From Rhodobacterales bacterium HKCCE2091 (lineage in GTDB: Bacteria; Pseudomonadota; Alphaproteobacteria; Rhodobacterales; Rhodobacteraceae), in assembly GCA_015689685.1 (NCBI GenBank), contig WVSL01000001.1:235001-299000 (forward strand): a stretch of 64,000 bases of DNA, read 5' to 3'. Both the position numbers and the translations under genes were made by a program. Shown here piece by piece: positions 16,840 to 25,284 of this stretch; the first letter of the stretch is position 1, and each line of letters opens with the position of its first letter. Below the pieces are notes generated by a model. The model was given only the letters and a program-made list of their open reading frames with translations, made no database searches and was not told where the DNA came from.

Positions 16840-18093
16840 ATGCCCGCCCTCTGCCGCGACTGCCTCACGCTTTTCGACGACGGACGCCGCTGCCCCGCCT
16901 GCGGCCGCCCGCGCGTGATCGCGCATCCCGAGCTTGCCACGCTGTCGATCGCCCACATGGATTGCGACGCGTTCTACGCGTCAGTCGAGAAACGCGACAA
17001 TCCCGAGCTGCGCGACAAGCCCGTGATCATAGGCGGCGGCAGGCGCGGGGTGGTGTCGACCGCCTGCTACATCGCCCGGATCAAGGGCGTGCGGTCCGCG
17101 ATGCCGATGTTCCAGGCGCTGAAACTCTGCCCCGAGGCCGTGGTCGTGCGCGGCCGGATGGAGGTCTACGCCGAAACCTCCCGCGCCATCCGCGCGATGA
17201 TGGAGGACCTGACCCCGGCCATCGAACCCCTGTCGCTGGACGAGGCGTTCCTCGACCTCACCGGCACCGCGCGGCTCCATGGGCGTCCGCCCGCGGTCCT
17301 GCTCGCCGGGCTGGTGAAACGGATGCAGTCGGAGCTTGGCATCACCGGCTCCATCGGCCTCAGCCACAACAAGTTCCTCGCCAAGATCGCCTCGGACCTC
17401 GACAAGCCGCAGGGCTTCTCGGTCATCGGCAAGGCCGAGACCGCGGAATTCCTGGCCGACAAAACGGTGCGGCTGCTCTGGGGCATCGGCGACGCGGGCC
17501 AGCGCGCGCTCGACGCCGCCGGCATCCGCACCTTCGCCGACCTCAGGCGCTGGGACGAGGCCGCCCTGACCGCCCGATTCGGCGTGCTCGGCCTCAGGCT
17601 GGCGCAGCTTTCGCGCGGCGAGGACGCCCGCCGCGTCACCGCCAACCGGCGCGTGAAGTCGATCTCGAACGAGACCACATTCTTCGAGGACACCGACGAC
17701 CCAGACCTGCTCGACGGCCACCTCTGGCGGATGGCGGAAAAGGTCGCCGACCGCGCCAAGGCCAAGGACATGGCCGGCCGCACCGTGACGCTGAAACTGA
17801 AGAAGGCGGATTTCACGCTTCTGACCCGCCGCCAGACCCTGCCGGAACCGACCCAGATGGCCGACCGGCTCTACCGCGCCGCCCGCGCGCTCATGGACCA
17901 GGCGGCGAAGGGCGCGGCCTACCGGCTGCTCGGCGTCGGCCTGTCGGACCTCGTCTCCGCCGCGCTGGCCGACCGCGAGGGCAACCTCCTCGACCCGGGC
18001 GAGGCCGGCCGCCTCGGCGCGGAACGTGCGGCCGACCGGATCCGGGCGAAGTTCGGCCACGACGCGATCGTGAAAGGCCGTGCGTTGCGCTGA
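16840..18093 (+). CDS. dinB: DNA polymerase IV (Y family) with N-terminal zinc motif
   Basis: 417 residues. A translesion polymerase acting on damaged or stalled templates. The catalytic palm is clear: MDCDAFYASVEKRDNPEL (first Asp), SLDEAFLDLTGT (Asp-Glu pair), and IGLSHNKFLAKIASDLDKP. The little-finger domain occupies the last 120 residues. Ahead of the polymerase core is an extra segment of about 35 residues with Cys5-x2-Cys8 and Cys18-x2-Cys21, a likely zinc knuckle that E. coli DinB lacks. No beta-clamp motif is certain. I see no LexA box upstream within the 47-base gap. Confidence 0.95.
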   Translation: MPALCRDCLTLFDDGRRCPACGRPRVIAHPELATLSIAHMDCDAFYASVEKRDNPELRDKPVIIGGGRRGVVSTACYIARIKGVRSAMPMFQALKLCPEAVVVRGRMEVYAETSRAIRAMMEDLTPAIEPLSLDEAFLDLTGTARLHGRPPAVLLAGLVKRMQSELGITGSIGLSHNKFLAKIASDLDKPQGFSVIGKAETAEFLADKTVRLLWGIGDAGQRALDAAGIRTFADLRRWDEAALTARFGVLGLRLAQLSRGEDARRVTANRRVKSISNETTFFEDTDDPDLLDGHLWRMAEKVADRAKAKDMAGRTVTLKLKKADFTLLTRRQTLPEPTQMADRLYRAARALMDQAAKGAAYRLLGVGLSDLVSAALADREGNLLDPGEAGRLGAERAADRIRAKFGHDAIVKGRALR

Positions 18094-18107
18094 GACCCGG
18101 CGCCGCA

Positions 18108-18163
18108 GGGGGGCGCTGCCCCCCGCCTTCGGCTCCCCCCGGGAATATTTGAAGGACAAAGAC
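18108..18163 (+). repeat. Intergenic 3'-end element, copy 1 (G6C hairpin plus GGGAATATTT box)
   Basis: Downstream of dinB, a hairpin GGGGGGC-GCT-GCCCCCC (18108-18124) is followed by CTTCGGCTCCCCCCGGGAATATTTGAAGGACAAAGA. From memory this hairpin, C-run and GGGAATATTT order recurs after genes in Rhodobacterales genomes. The hairpin may end dinB transcription. I cannot test copy number here. Confidence 0.5.
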
Positions 18164-18190
18164 GGGGCCGGGCGCCCCTGGCTTCTCTAT

Positions 18191-18214
18191 CCCGGAAATA
18201 TCCCCGCCGGAGGC
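18191..18214 (-). repeat. Intergenic 3'-end element, copy 2 (inverted)
   Basis: Read on the minus strand this is GCCTCCGGCGGGGATATTTCCGGG, the same C/G-rich-then-ATATTT signature facing the opposite way. It lies 120 bases beyond the stop of the convergent N-formylglutamate amidohydrolase gene, so each convergent gene has one copy on its 3' side. Confidence 0.45.
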
Positions 18215-18331
18215 ATTCGGACCCAAGCAGCCCGTGAAACCGACGGGGCGGGGCGCCGGCGCCGAGCAAGGGTCCGCGAGGACCCGCCGCGAGACATGGT
18301 GCGCGCCGGAGGCGCACGAATTTGAAGGGTG

Positions 18332-19192
18332 TTACTCCGCCGCCAGCGGCAGGCCCACGGACCCGGCGCCGACCATGCGGGCCAGGACACCCGTCACGAT
18401 CGCGCGGATCGCGTCGAAATCGGCGTTGGGCCGGATCGTGCGTTCGTTCATGTAGAGCGAGCGGTCGATCTCGATCTGCACGACGTGGCGGCCCTGCAGC
18501 GGCCGGCCGTAATGCTGCGCGACGTAGGCGCCGGCGAAGGGCGCGTTGCGGCTGACCACGAGGCCGGCATCGGTGAACGCGGCCTCCAGTTCCTCGACGA
18601 TGTCGGGACGCGCGGCCGCGCCGAAGCGGTCGCCGAGCACGACGTCGGGCCGGGCCCCGCCGGGGCGCGAGATCGCCTCCAGCGCCTCGTGCGGCATGGA
18701 ATGGAAGTCGAGCAGCACCGCTTCGCCGAATTCCTCACGCGCGCTGCGGACCAGCCGTTCGAGGCAGGCGTGGTAGGGCCGCCACACCGTCTCGATCCTG
18801 TGGTCGGCCTCCTCGCGGCTCAGCTTGCCGCGGTAGATCATCCGCCCGTTCGCCACCACCCGCGGGATCACGCCGAGGCCCGACGAGATGCGCGGGTTCT
18901 GCGTCGGGTAGCGGATGCCCTCGACCACGGCGGGGTCGAGTTCGTCGGCGGAGCGGTTCAGGTCGACGAAGGCGCGCGGGTATTCCGCCATCAGGAGCGG
19001 CGCGCCAAGCCCGGGGGCCGCGTCCACGAGCTGGTCCATGAACGCGTCCTCGGACGACCGGACCGAGCGTTCGTCGAGCACGGTCTTGCGCATGAAGGAC
19101 CATGGGTAGTACCGCCCGGAATGCGGCGAGGCGACGATCACGCCGGTCGTGACCGCCTCGGGCAGTTCCAGTCGGAAGGCCGGTTTCGGCAT
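18332..19192 (-). CDS. N-formylglutamate amidohydrolase family protein
   Basis: 286 residues of the FGase family, zinc amidohydrolases that release formate from N-formylglutamate at the end of one histidine degradation route. Family marks are [13 protein letters not shown] near the N-terminus, [25 protein letters not shown] and [11 protein letters not shown], the last giving metal-binding His residues. No other hut genes lie in the window, so a role in histidine use is not supported by context; N-formyl amino acid hydrolysis is the safer statement. The start ATG at 19192 faces the tRNA promoter region. Confidence 0.88.
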   Translation of the reverse strand: MPKPAFRLELPEAVTTGVIVASPHSGRYYPWSFMRKTVLDERSVRSSEDAFMDQLVDAAPGLGAPLLMAEYPRAFVDLNRSADELDPAVVEGIRYPTQNPRISSGLGVIPRVVANGRMIYRGKLSREEADHRIETVWRPYHACLERLVRSAREEFGEAVLLDFHSMPHEALEAISRPGGARPDVVLGDRFGAAARPDIVEELEAAFTDAGLVVSRNAPFAGAYVAQHYGRPLQGRHVVQIEIDRSLYMNERTIRPNADFDAIRAIVTGVLARMVGAGSVGLPLAAE

Positions 19193-19252
19193 CGATCCCC
19201 CAGCAAGTTCTCCCGCCGGTTATAGCCCCATCGGGACGGGCACCAAAAGCCC

Positions 19253-19281
19253 TTGAACCCACAATCGACTCCTTTTATAGA
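19253..19281 (+). promoter_or_regulatory. Sigma-70 promoter of tRNA-Val and rpmJ
   Basis: TTGAAC (19253-19258), a 17-base spacer and TATAGA (19276-19281). This is close to consensus and lies about 70 bases before the tRNA. It is the best sigma-70 match I noticed in the window. Confidence 0.75.
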
Positions 19282-19351
19282 CCCCTCCACCCGCCCGGGC
19301 CCGACTTGGGAACGGTAGTTCCGTTCGCTCCGGACCCTGGCTGGTTTCACC

Positions 19352-19426
<75 letters not shown>

Positions 19427-19470
19427 TTGACCCAAGGCGCATCGCCGCGCCGCGACGAAGGAGACAGGAC

Positions 19471-19596
19471 ATGAAGGTCCGCAACTCGCTCCGCTCGCTC
19501 AAGCAGCGCCATCGCGATTGCCGCGTCGTGCGCCGCAAGGGCCGTGTCTACGTGATCAACAAGACGCAGCGGAAGTTCAAGGCACGCCAGGGCTGA
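19471..19596 (+). CDS. rpmJ: 50S ribosomal protein L36, zinc-less form
   Basis: 41 residues starting [18 protein letters not shown] and ending [11 protein letters not shown]. It has a single cysteine and lacks the Cys-x2-Cys...Cys...His zinc site of the C+ form, matching the L36 type usual in alphaproteobacteria. The ribosome binding site is GAAGGAGACAGGAC. It lies 44 bases after tRNA-Val and is probably transcribed from the same promoter. A strong terminator follows. Confidence 0.95.
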   Translation: MKVRNSLRSLKQRHRDCRVVRRKGRVYVINKTQRKFKARQG

Positions 19597-19620
19597 TCGC
19601 CCGCACGCGACCGGAACAAG

Positions 19621-19648
19621 ACGAAGCCGCCCCCCGGGGCGGCTTTTG
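19621..19648 (+). terminator. Rho-independent terminator after rpmJ
   Basis: Stem AAGCCGCCCC / GGGGCGGCTT with a 2-base loop, followed by a T-run (TTTT). Confidence 0.87.
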
Positions 19649-19717
19649 TCGTTTCGGGCGGGCGGCGTACGGTCTGCGTCAGGCCGGGGGGCAGGCGCCG
19701 CGCCCGCCCCGCCGGTC

Positions 19718-21421
19718 TCAGTGGATGATGATGTTGAAGCCCGACCCCTGGGTCAGCCGCAGGATCGTCGCCTGGTTGAAGTACCCCGTCTGCGGCAGGC
19801 CCATCCCGGCCTGGAAGGCGCGCAGCGCGGCGCGGGTCTGGTCGTCGAACTGCCCGTCGACCTGGCCCGGGTGAAAGCCCCGCCGCGCCAGGTGAAGCTC
19901 CAGCATCTGGCGGCTGCGGGTGTTCAGGTTCAGCCGCGCCTCCTCCATCTGGTAGGCCTGAAGGTTCGCCTGCGGCGGCTGCGGCTGCGTGATCGTGCCG
20001 CCGTGGCCGGGCAGGTAGCTGCCCCCCGGCGCCTGCCCGCCCGCTCCGCGCTGCAGCTCGGCGATGCGGTTCCGCGCGGCGGCGGCGTAGGTGCCGTTCG
20101 GGTAGGTCTCCAGGAACTGGCGGTAGGACGGGATGCTGTCCTGCGCGGTCGCGCTTTCCCAGGCCCGCCGCTCGCCCTCGCCCTGCAGGTCCGACAGGCG
20201 CGACCGGGCCATGTCCGCGAACAGGCCCTGCGGGAACCGTTCGAGGTAGGCGCGCAGCCCGGCGATGCTCTGACCCTGCCCCGACTGCGCCCAGAACGCG
20301 CGGTCCAGCGCCTCGCGCGCGGCGCGGGCCTCGGCCTCCTCTGCGGCGATCTCGGCCTCGCGGGCGGCGCCGTCGCGCAGGATCGCGGCGCGGGTCGTGA
20401 CGGTGAGGAAGCCGGTCGCCCCGGCCCCGGTCTCCTGCTGCCAGGCGCGGATCCCGGCGCGGCTGCCGGCGCCGAAGATGCCGTCGATGTTGCCGTCGTA
20501 ATGTCCCAGGACCGACAGCGCGCGCTGCACCTCGCGGCGGTCGTCGCGGGTCAGACCGAGCGCGGTCTCGGTCCGCTCGGCGATGCTGGCGGGGTCGTTC
20601 CGCAACTCGTCGAGCCGGTCGCGCGCGGCCTCGGCGTTGGGGCCAAACGGGTAGCGCATCAGGTAGGCGCGGTAGGCGCCCTCGGTGTCCAGTTCCCGCG
20701 CCGCGTCCCAGGTCTCGGCCTCGTCGGCGTCGGCGGTGAAGCCCGCCGGCGCCTGCGGCAGGAACGGCACGTCGCGCGGCAGGAAACCGGTCGCGACCAG
20801 CATTTCGTTCCGCGACACCGCGCCGGCGATCGTCGCGCCGGGCTCCAGCAGGTCGGCCCAGAGCAGCTGCGAGACGTCGCGCGCCGATCCGGCCACCAGG
20901 GCCACGCCCTGCGGCGGCTCCGGCAGCGCGATGCCCCGCGACAGGCCGAGCCCGAGCGGGAAGTCCCGGTCCTCGGTCGCCAGCAGCACCAGCGCCCGTC
21001 CCGGCGCGCGCGCGGCGATGGCGAGCACGGTGCCGAGGTCGATCCCCTGCCCGCCGACATCGCCCCGGTCCGGCGAATCCGCGTCGGTGCCGAGGAACCA
21101 GACCCCGCCGTCCGGCGCGTTCGCGAAATGCCCCGACAGCGCGATCACCAGCCGGTCGGTCTCGTCCGCGGCGACGAGTTGCGACAGCCGGTTGCGGATC
21201 TCGGTGGTGGTGAGGTTGCGGCCCTCGATCACCTCGAAGCCGACGCCCTCCAGCGGTCGCGCCGCGGCGGCGACGGCGGCCCCCTCGCGGATCGTCGCCC
21301 CGTGCTCGTAGCGGCTGTTGCCGATCAGCAGCGCGGTATCTGCGAACGCGGGGACAGAGAACGCGGGGGCGGCGAACAGGCACAGCGCCAGGGTCGCGGC
21401 GCGGCGGGGGGCAAGGAACAT
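19718..21421 (-). CDS. Secreted caspase-fold protein with lost catalytic Cys, SPOR-like helical repeats and two peptidoglycan-binding domains
   Basis: 567 residues. A signal peptide (about 1-26, ending PAFA) is followed by a peptidase C14 p20-like domain: ALLIGNSRYEHGAT, then IALSGHFANAPDGG with the dyad His. The segment that should read DACR(D/N)NP is ATEDRDFP, and the mature protein contains no cysteine, so it cannot be a cysteine protease. Then come peptidoglycan_binding_1 (about 320-375), three repeats of the form YxxFLxxYPxGxxAxxARxRLxEL, and a second peptidoglycan-binding domain at the C-terminus. It is probably a periplasmic cell-wall-bound scaffold. Start chosen for GAGGAGGAGAGCC and the signal peptide. 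Confidence 0.85.
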   Translation of the reverse strand: MFLAPRRAATLALCLFAAPAFSVPAFADTALLIGNSRYEHGATIREGAAVAAAARPLEGVGFEVIEGRNLTTTEIRNRLSQLVAADETDRLVIALSGHFANAPDGGVWFLGTDADSPDRGDVGGQGIDLGTVLAIAARAPGRALVLLATEDRDFPLGLGLSRGIALPEPPQGVALVAGSARDVSQLLWADLLEPGATIAGAVSRNEMLVATGFLPRDVPFLPQAPAGFTADADEAETWDAARELDTEGAYRAYLMRYPFGPNAEAARDRLDELRNDPASIAERTETALGLTRDDRREVQRALSVLGHYDGNIDGIFGAGSRAGIRAWQQETGAGATGFLTVTTRAAILRDGAAREAEIAAEEAEARAAREALDRAFWAQSGQGQSIAGLRAYLERFPQGLFADMARSRLSDLQGEGERRAWESATAQDSIPSYRQFLETYPNGTYAAAARNRIAELQRGAGGQAPGGSYLPGHGGTITQPQPPQANLQAYQMEEARLNLNTRSRQMLELHLARRGFHPGQVDGQFDDQTRAALRAFQAGMGLPQTGYFNQATILRLTQGSGFNIIIH

Positions 21422-21526
21422 GGCTCTCCTCCTCGAAATCGGTCGAACGAATCGTACACGGTTCGCGGAGGTTACTCGATAACACCGCGCCGCCACCGGA
21501 TGACTTGGGCGGCGCCCCGGGCCGGC

Positions 21527-22732
21527 TCAACCGTAGCTGCGCCGATCGTCTATCACTTTGCCGTCATTCGGAAGTGACCCGGGGGCAACGATTTCTATCC
21601 GTCCCTTCAGCTTCAGGCTCTCGGCGGCGCTGGCGGCGAGACGGTCGGCATCGGCCCCGGCGCTTTCCACCTGCACCACCATCACGTCCATCTCGCCCTC
21701 GCGGCTGGCGACGACGCGGGCGCGGGCGACCTCGGGGTGCTTGGCGACGAAATCGGCGACCTGTTCGGGGCGCACGAACATGCCCTTGATCTTCGCGGTC
21801 TGGTCGGCGCGGCCCATCCAGCCCTTGATCCGCATGTTGGTGCGGCCGCAGGGGCTGGTGCCCGGCATCACCGCCGACAGGTCGCCGGTGGCGAAGCGGA
21901 TCAGCGGGTAGTCGGGGTTCAGCGTCGTCACCACGACCTCGCCGACCTCGCCGTCCGGCACCGGCTCCCCGGTGCCGGGGCGCACGATCTCCACGATCAC
22001 GCCCTCGTCGACGATCATGCCCTCCTGCGCCGGGCTCTCGTAGGCGATGTTGCCGAGATCGGCGGTGGCGTAGTTCTGCAGGCACAGGACGCCGCGGTCG
22101 GCGTATTCCTGGCGCAGCGACGGGAACAGCGCGCCGCCGCCCACGGCGGCCTTGGTGATCTTCAGCGACACGCCCATCTCCGCGGCCTTGTCGAGGATCA
22201 CCTTCAGGTAGTCCGGCGTCCCGGCATAGGCGGTCGATCCCACGTCCGCGGCCGCCCGCACTTGCAATTCCGTCTGGCCCACGCCCGCCGGCAGCACCGC
22301 GGCGCCCACCGCCCGCGCACCGGATTCGAAGATCATCCCCGCCGGCGTCAGGTGGTAGCCGAAGCAGTTCTGCACGATGTCGCCCGGCCCGATGCCGACG
22401 GCATGAAGGAACCGGCCGATCCGCCACCAGTCCCCGGCGACCTCGCCCGGTTCGTAGATCGGCCCGGGGCTCTGGAAGATATGGGCGAAGCCGCTGGCGG
22501 GTTTCGCGGTGTAGCCGCCGAACGGCGCCTCGGCCGCCTGCGCCTTGCCGATGTCCGACTTGCGCAGGACCGGCAGCCCGGCAAGCGCGGCGCGGCCCGT
22601 CACCCCGGCCGGGTCGATCCCGGCCAGCGCGGCTGCGTAACCCGGCAGCGCCTGCGCCCGCGCGACCTGTTCCGGCAGCACGCGGGCCAGCTCGGCGGCC
22701 CGCGCGTCGGCGCTGCGCGTCTCCAGCGTCAT
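21527..22732 (-). CDS. Phenylacetate-CoA ligase family protein (PaaK-like)
   Basis: 401 residues, last gene of the acid-uptake operon. It has the PaaK-like layout (VLRKSDIGKAQ, GIGPGDIVQNCFGYHLTPAG, AYAGTPDYLKVIL, LNPDYPLIRFATGDLSAV, GRADQTAKIKGMFVRPEQV) and a C-terminal GKVIDDRR with the catalytic-type Lys. The canonical Ser/Thr-rich ATP loop (SSGTTG) is replaced by HIFQSPGPIYEP (about residues 84-95). It would form an acyl- or aryl-CoA via an acyl-AMP, but the altered loop makes the reaction less certain. The ATG at 22732 follows GGAGGGAGATTTC. Confidence 0.82.
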   Translation of the reverse strand: MTLETRSADARAAELARVLPEQVARAQALPGYAAALAGIDPAGVTGRAALAGLPVLRKSDIGKAQAAEAPFGGYTAKPASGFAHIFQSPGPIYEPGEVAGDWWRIGRFLHAVGIGPGDIVQNCFGYHLTPAGMIFESGARAVGAAVLPAGVGQTELQVRAAADVGSTAYAGTPDYLKVILDKAAEMGVSLKITKAAVGGGALFPSLRQEYADRGVLCLQNYATADLGNIAYESPAQEGMIVDEGVIVEIVRPGTGEPVPDGEVGEVVVTTLNPDYPLIRFATGDLSAVMPGTSPCGRTNMRIKGWMGRADQTAKIKGMFVRPEQVADFVAKHPEVARARVVASREGEMDVMVVQVESAGADADRLAASAAESLKLKGRIEIVAPGSLPNDGKVIDDRRSYG

Positions 22733-22751
22733 GAAATCTCCCTCCATCGCC

Positions 22752-23729
22752 TCAGACCTCCAGAACCACGGTGCCCAGCTTGTTTCCCCCCGCGACCGCC
22801 TCGTGCGCCGCCGCGATATCGTCCAGTCCGCCCATCGGAACCGCCGCGTGGCCCAGCACGCCCGCGGCCATCCAGGCGGTGATCTGCGCCATGCCCCGCG
22901 CCCGCGCCGCGCCCGAAAGCTGGTAGACGATCAGCATCCTCAGCGTGACGTCCCGGAACATCAGGCCGTAGAAATCCAGCTCCGGCCTCATCCGGCTGGC
23001 GCTGGCATAGGCCGCGATCACGCCGCCCGGCTTCAGCACCGCCAGCGCATCGGGCTGGTTGGCGGCGAAATCGACCTCCACGATGCGGTCGACCCCGGCG
23101 CCGCCGGTCAGGTCCATCACCCGCCCCGGCACGTCGCCGTCGCGGTAGTTGATCCACTCCGCCACGCCCGAATGGCGGGCCTTCGCCTCCGACGACACGG
23201 TCGCGATCACCCGCGCGCCCAACAGGGGCGCCATCTGGCAGGCATAGCGTCCGACCGCCCCGGCGCCGCCCGTCACCAGAACCGTCTGTCCCTCGATCGG
23301 CCCGTCGCCCGCCAGCGCGTACCACGCCGTCAGCGCGGGAATGCCGAGGCAGGCGCCCTCCGCGAACCCGGTATTCGCCGGCAGCGGCGCCACCAGAGCC
23401 TCGGGCAGCGCGATCCGCTCGGCGGCGGTGCCCATCGCGCGCTGCCACTGGCCGTTCGCGACCCAGACCCGTTCGCCCACCCGCGACGGGCGCACGCCCT
23501 CGCCCACGGCCTCGATCACCCCCGCGCCGTCCGAATGCGGCACGATCCGCGGATGCGCCATCACCGCGCCGGGCCGCGCGCCCGCGCGGAGCTTTACGTC
23601 CGACGGGTTCACCCCGGTCGCTTGCAGGCGCACCAGGACCTCGCCCGGACCCGGCACCGGGTCGGGCAGATCGCCGATCTCCAGCACCTCGGCCGCCGGG
23701 CCGAATCTTGTATAGGATGCCGCCCGCAT
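22752..23729 (-). CDS. NADPH:quinone oxidoreductase-like, zinc-free MDR family
   Basis: 325 residues of the medium-chain reductase family. The N-terminal GroES-like domain (PGPGEVLVRLQATGVNPSDVKLR) lacks zinc-binding Cys/His residues, as in QorA. The nucleotide-binding domain has VLVTGGAGAVGRYACQMA. Such enzymes reduce quinones or alpha,beta-enoyl groups with NADPH. The ATG overlaps the stop of the preceding gene by one base (TGATG), and the PaaK-like gene follows after 19 bases, so it is firmly in the operon and may reduce a pathway intermediate. Confidence 0.9.
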   Translation of the reverse strand: MRAASYTRFGPAAEVLEIGDLPDPVPGPGEVLVRLQATGVNPSDVKLRAGARPGAVMAHPRIVPHSDGAGVIEAVGEGVRPSRVGERVWVANGQWQRAMGTAAERIALPEALVAPLPANTGFAEGACLGIPALTAWYALAGDGPIEGQTVLVTGGAGAVGRYACQMAPLLGARVIATVSSEAKARHSGVAEWINYRDGDVPGRVMDLTGGAGVDRIVEVDFAANQPDALAVLKPGGVIAAYASASRMRPELDFYGLMFRDVTLRMLIVYQLSGAARARGMAQITAWMAAGVLGHAAVPMGGLDDIAAAHEAVAGGNKLGTVVLEV

Positions 23730-24328
23730 CAGACCTTCACCCAGCCGTCGCGGTGCACCTGACCCATCGCCTCGTCGGTCACCTTGGCCGCTTCCGCGAC
23801 CTCGTCGGGCGGCCAGTCCCAGAATTCAACCGCGACGTGGCAAAGCGCGAAGGTCGGCGGGCCGTCCGCGATCAGGTCGTTCAGATCGACCTCCGCCGCG
23901 CAGACGACGCAGGCCACCGCACGCGACTCCGTCCGCGCCTCGCAGAAATCGGCGACGAGGGCAAAGCACCGCTCCTGCTGCTCGCGCGCCTCGGGCGTGC
24001 CGTGCCCGATCTCCGCGCCGCAGTCCGGGCAGCGGAAATCGGGCGTGATGACGAAAGGCCCGTGGTTGAAATAGCCCGGCCCGCAGAAGGCCACGCCGTT
24101 GACCGACAGCGGCACCCGGCCTTGCCGCGTCTCGACGAACTTCACCCGGTCGCTCGCCGCCGGTCCGGGGCGGAAGGACGGCCAGCGGGTGCCGTAGGTG
24201 GCCTCCGGGTCCGCCTCGCCCTCGATCCAGCCCGCGTCCCGCAACGCCCGCTCGCACGACGCCAGCGCCCCCGCGGCTCCGTCGCGCGGGGTGTCCGGGT
24301 AGCCGAGAATCGCGTAACCGCTCCCCAT
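23729..24328 (-). CDS. Cys-rich hypothetical protein with zinc-ribbon-like motifs
   Basis: 199 residues, not recognised. It contains FRCPDCGAEIG and, about 50 residues on, ACVVCAAEVDLND: two CxxC pairs spaced as in a zinc ribbon. It also carries further cysteines (ASCERAL, AFCGPG, RCFALVADFC, FALCHV). The C-terminus is acidic and Trp-rich (VEFWDWPPDE). No signal or membrane segment. The gene is linked by one-base TGATG overlaps both to livF upstream and to the quinone reductase gene downstream, so it belongs to the operon. It may be a metal-binding partner of the transport or activation steps. Confidence 0.72.
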   Translation of the reverse strand: MGSGYAILGYPDTPRDGAAGALASCERALRDAGWIEGEADPEATYGTRWPSFRPGPAASDRVKFVETRQGRVPLSVNGVAFCGPGYFNHGPFVITPDFRCPDCGAEIGHGTPEAREQQERCFALVADFCEARTESRAVACVVCAAEVDLNDLIADGPPTFALCHVAVEFWDWPPDEVAEAAKVTDEAMGQVHRDGWVKV

Positions 24329-25185
24329 CAGCTCAGCCAGCGCTTGCGGCGGCGGTAGCTGCGGACGTCGCGGAACGACTTCCGCCCCTCGTCCGACATG
24401 CCGAGGTAGAATTCCTTCACGTCCGGGTTCTCGCGCAGGTCGTGCGCGGGGCCGTCCATCACCACGCGGCCGGATTCGAGGATGTAGCCGTAATGGGCGA
24501 ACCGCAGCGCGACGTTGGTGTTCTGTTCGGCCAGCAGGAAACTCACGCCCTCCTGCTCGTTCAGGCTTTTGACGATGCCGAAGATCTCCTCGACGAGCTG
24601 CGGCGCGAGACCCATCGACGGTTCGTCCAGCAGGATCGTCTCGGGCTTCGACATCAGCGCGCGGCCGATCGCGCACATCTGCTGCTCCCCGCCCGAGGTG
24701 TAGCCCGCCTGGCTCTTCCGCCGCTCCTTCAGCCGCGGGAAATAGGTGTAGACCTTCTCCAGGTCGGCATCGATCTGGCCCCGGTCGGTCCGGGTATAGG
24801 ACCCGGTCAGCAGGTTTTCCTCGACCGTCAGGTGCTCGAAGCAGTGACGGCCCTCCATCACCTGGATCACGCCGCGTTCCACCAGCGCCGAGGGGTTCAG
24901 GTCCTGCACCCGCTCGCCGCGATAGCGGATCGTGCCCTTGGTGACCTCACCGCGCTCGGAATGCAGCAGGTTGGAAATCGCCTTAAGCGTGGTGGTCTTG
25001 CCCGCCCCGTTACCGCCGAGCAGCGCGGTGATGCCGCCCTTCGGCACCGCCAGCGACACGCCCTTCAGCACGAGGATGACGTGGTTGTAGATCACCTCGA
25101 TGTTGTTGACCTCCAGGAGCACCTCGGCATCCCGGAACTCGGGCGCCACGCCCTCGCCATGCACTTCAGCGGGTTGATCGAGCAT
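24328..25185 (-). CDS. livF: Branched-chain/organic acid ABC transporter ATP-binding protein (LivF-like)
   Basis: 285 residues. Walker A GGNGAGKT (57-64), signature TSGGEQQM, Walker B ETILLDEPSMGL and the switch His equivalent region LLAEQNTNVALRFA. LivF-type features include GRHCFEHLTVEENLL. With LivG it would drive the importer formed by the LivH and LivM permeases. An N-terminal extension of about 22 residues and a basic C-tail (RSYRRRKRWLS) are slightly longer than in E. coli LivF. The substrate is more likely an aromatic or short-chain acid than an amino acid, judging by the CoA ligases in the operon. Confidence 0.92.
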   Translation of the reverse strand: MLDQPAEVHGEGVAPEFRDAEVLLEVNNIEVIYNHVILVLKGVSLAVPKGGITALLGGNGAGKTTTLKAISNLLHSERGEVTKGTIRYRGERVQDLNPSALVERGVIQVMEGRHCFEHLTVEENLLTGSYTRTDRGQIDADLEKVYTYFPRLKERRKSQAGYTSGGEQQMCAIGRALMSKPETILLDEPSMGLAPQLVEEIFGIVKSLNEQEGVSFLLAEQNTNVALRFAHYGYILESGRVVMDGPAHDLRENPDVKEFYLGMSDEGRKSFRDVRSYRRRKRWLS

Positions 25186-25243
25186 CGGGTCCTCCGGGGG
25201 CCTCGCCCCGCTTTGGCTGGTCGTCCGTGACGTGGGTCGTGGT

Positions 25244-25270
25244 CCCGGCGGCGGTCGGCCCGCCGCCGGG
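25244..25270 (-). terminator. Intra-operon hairpin after the binding-protein gene
   Basis: An 11-bp GC-only stem, CCCGGCGGCGG / CCGCCGCCGGG with a 5-base loop, lies between the binding-protein stop and the livF start. It has no T-run in the sense direction. Such hairpins after binding-protein genes usually protect the upstream message from 3' decay or attenuate the downstream genes. Confidence 0.45.
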
Positions 25271-25284
25271 GTCGTTCTTTTGGA

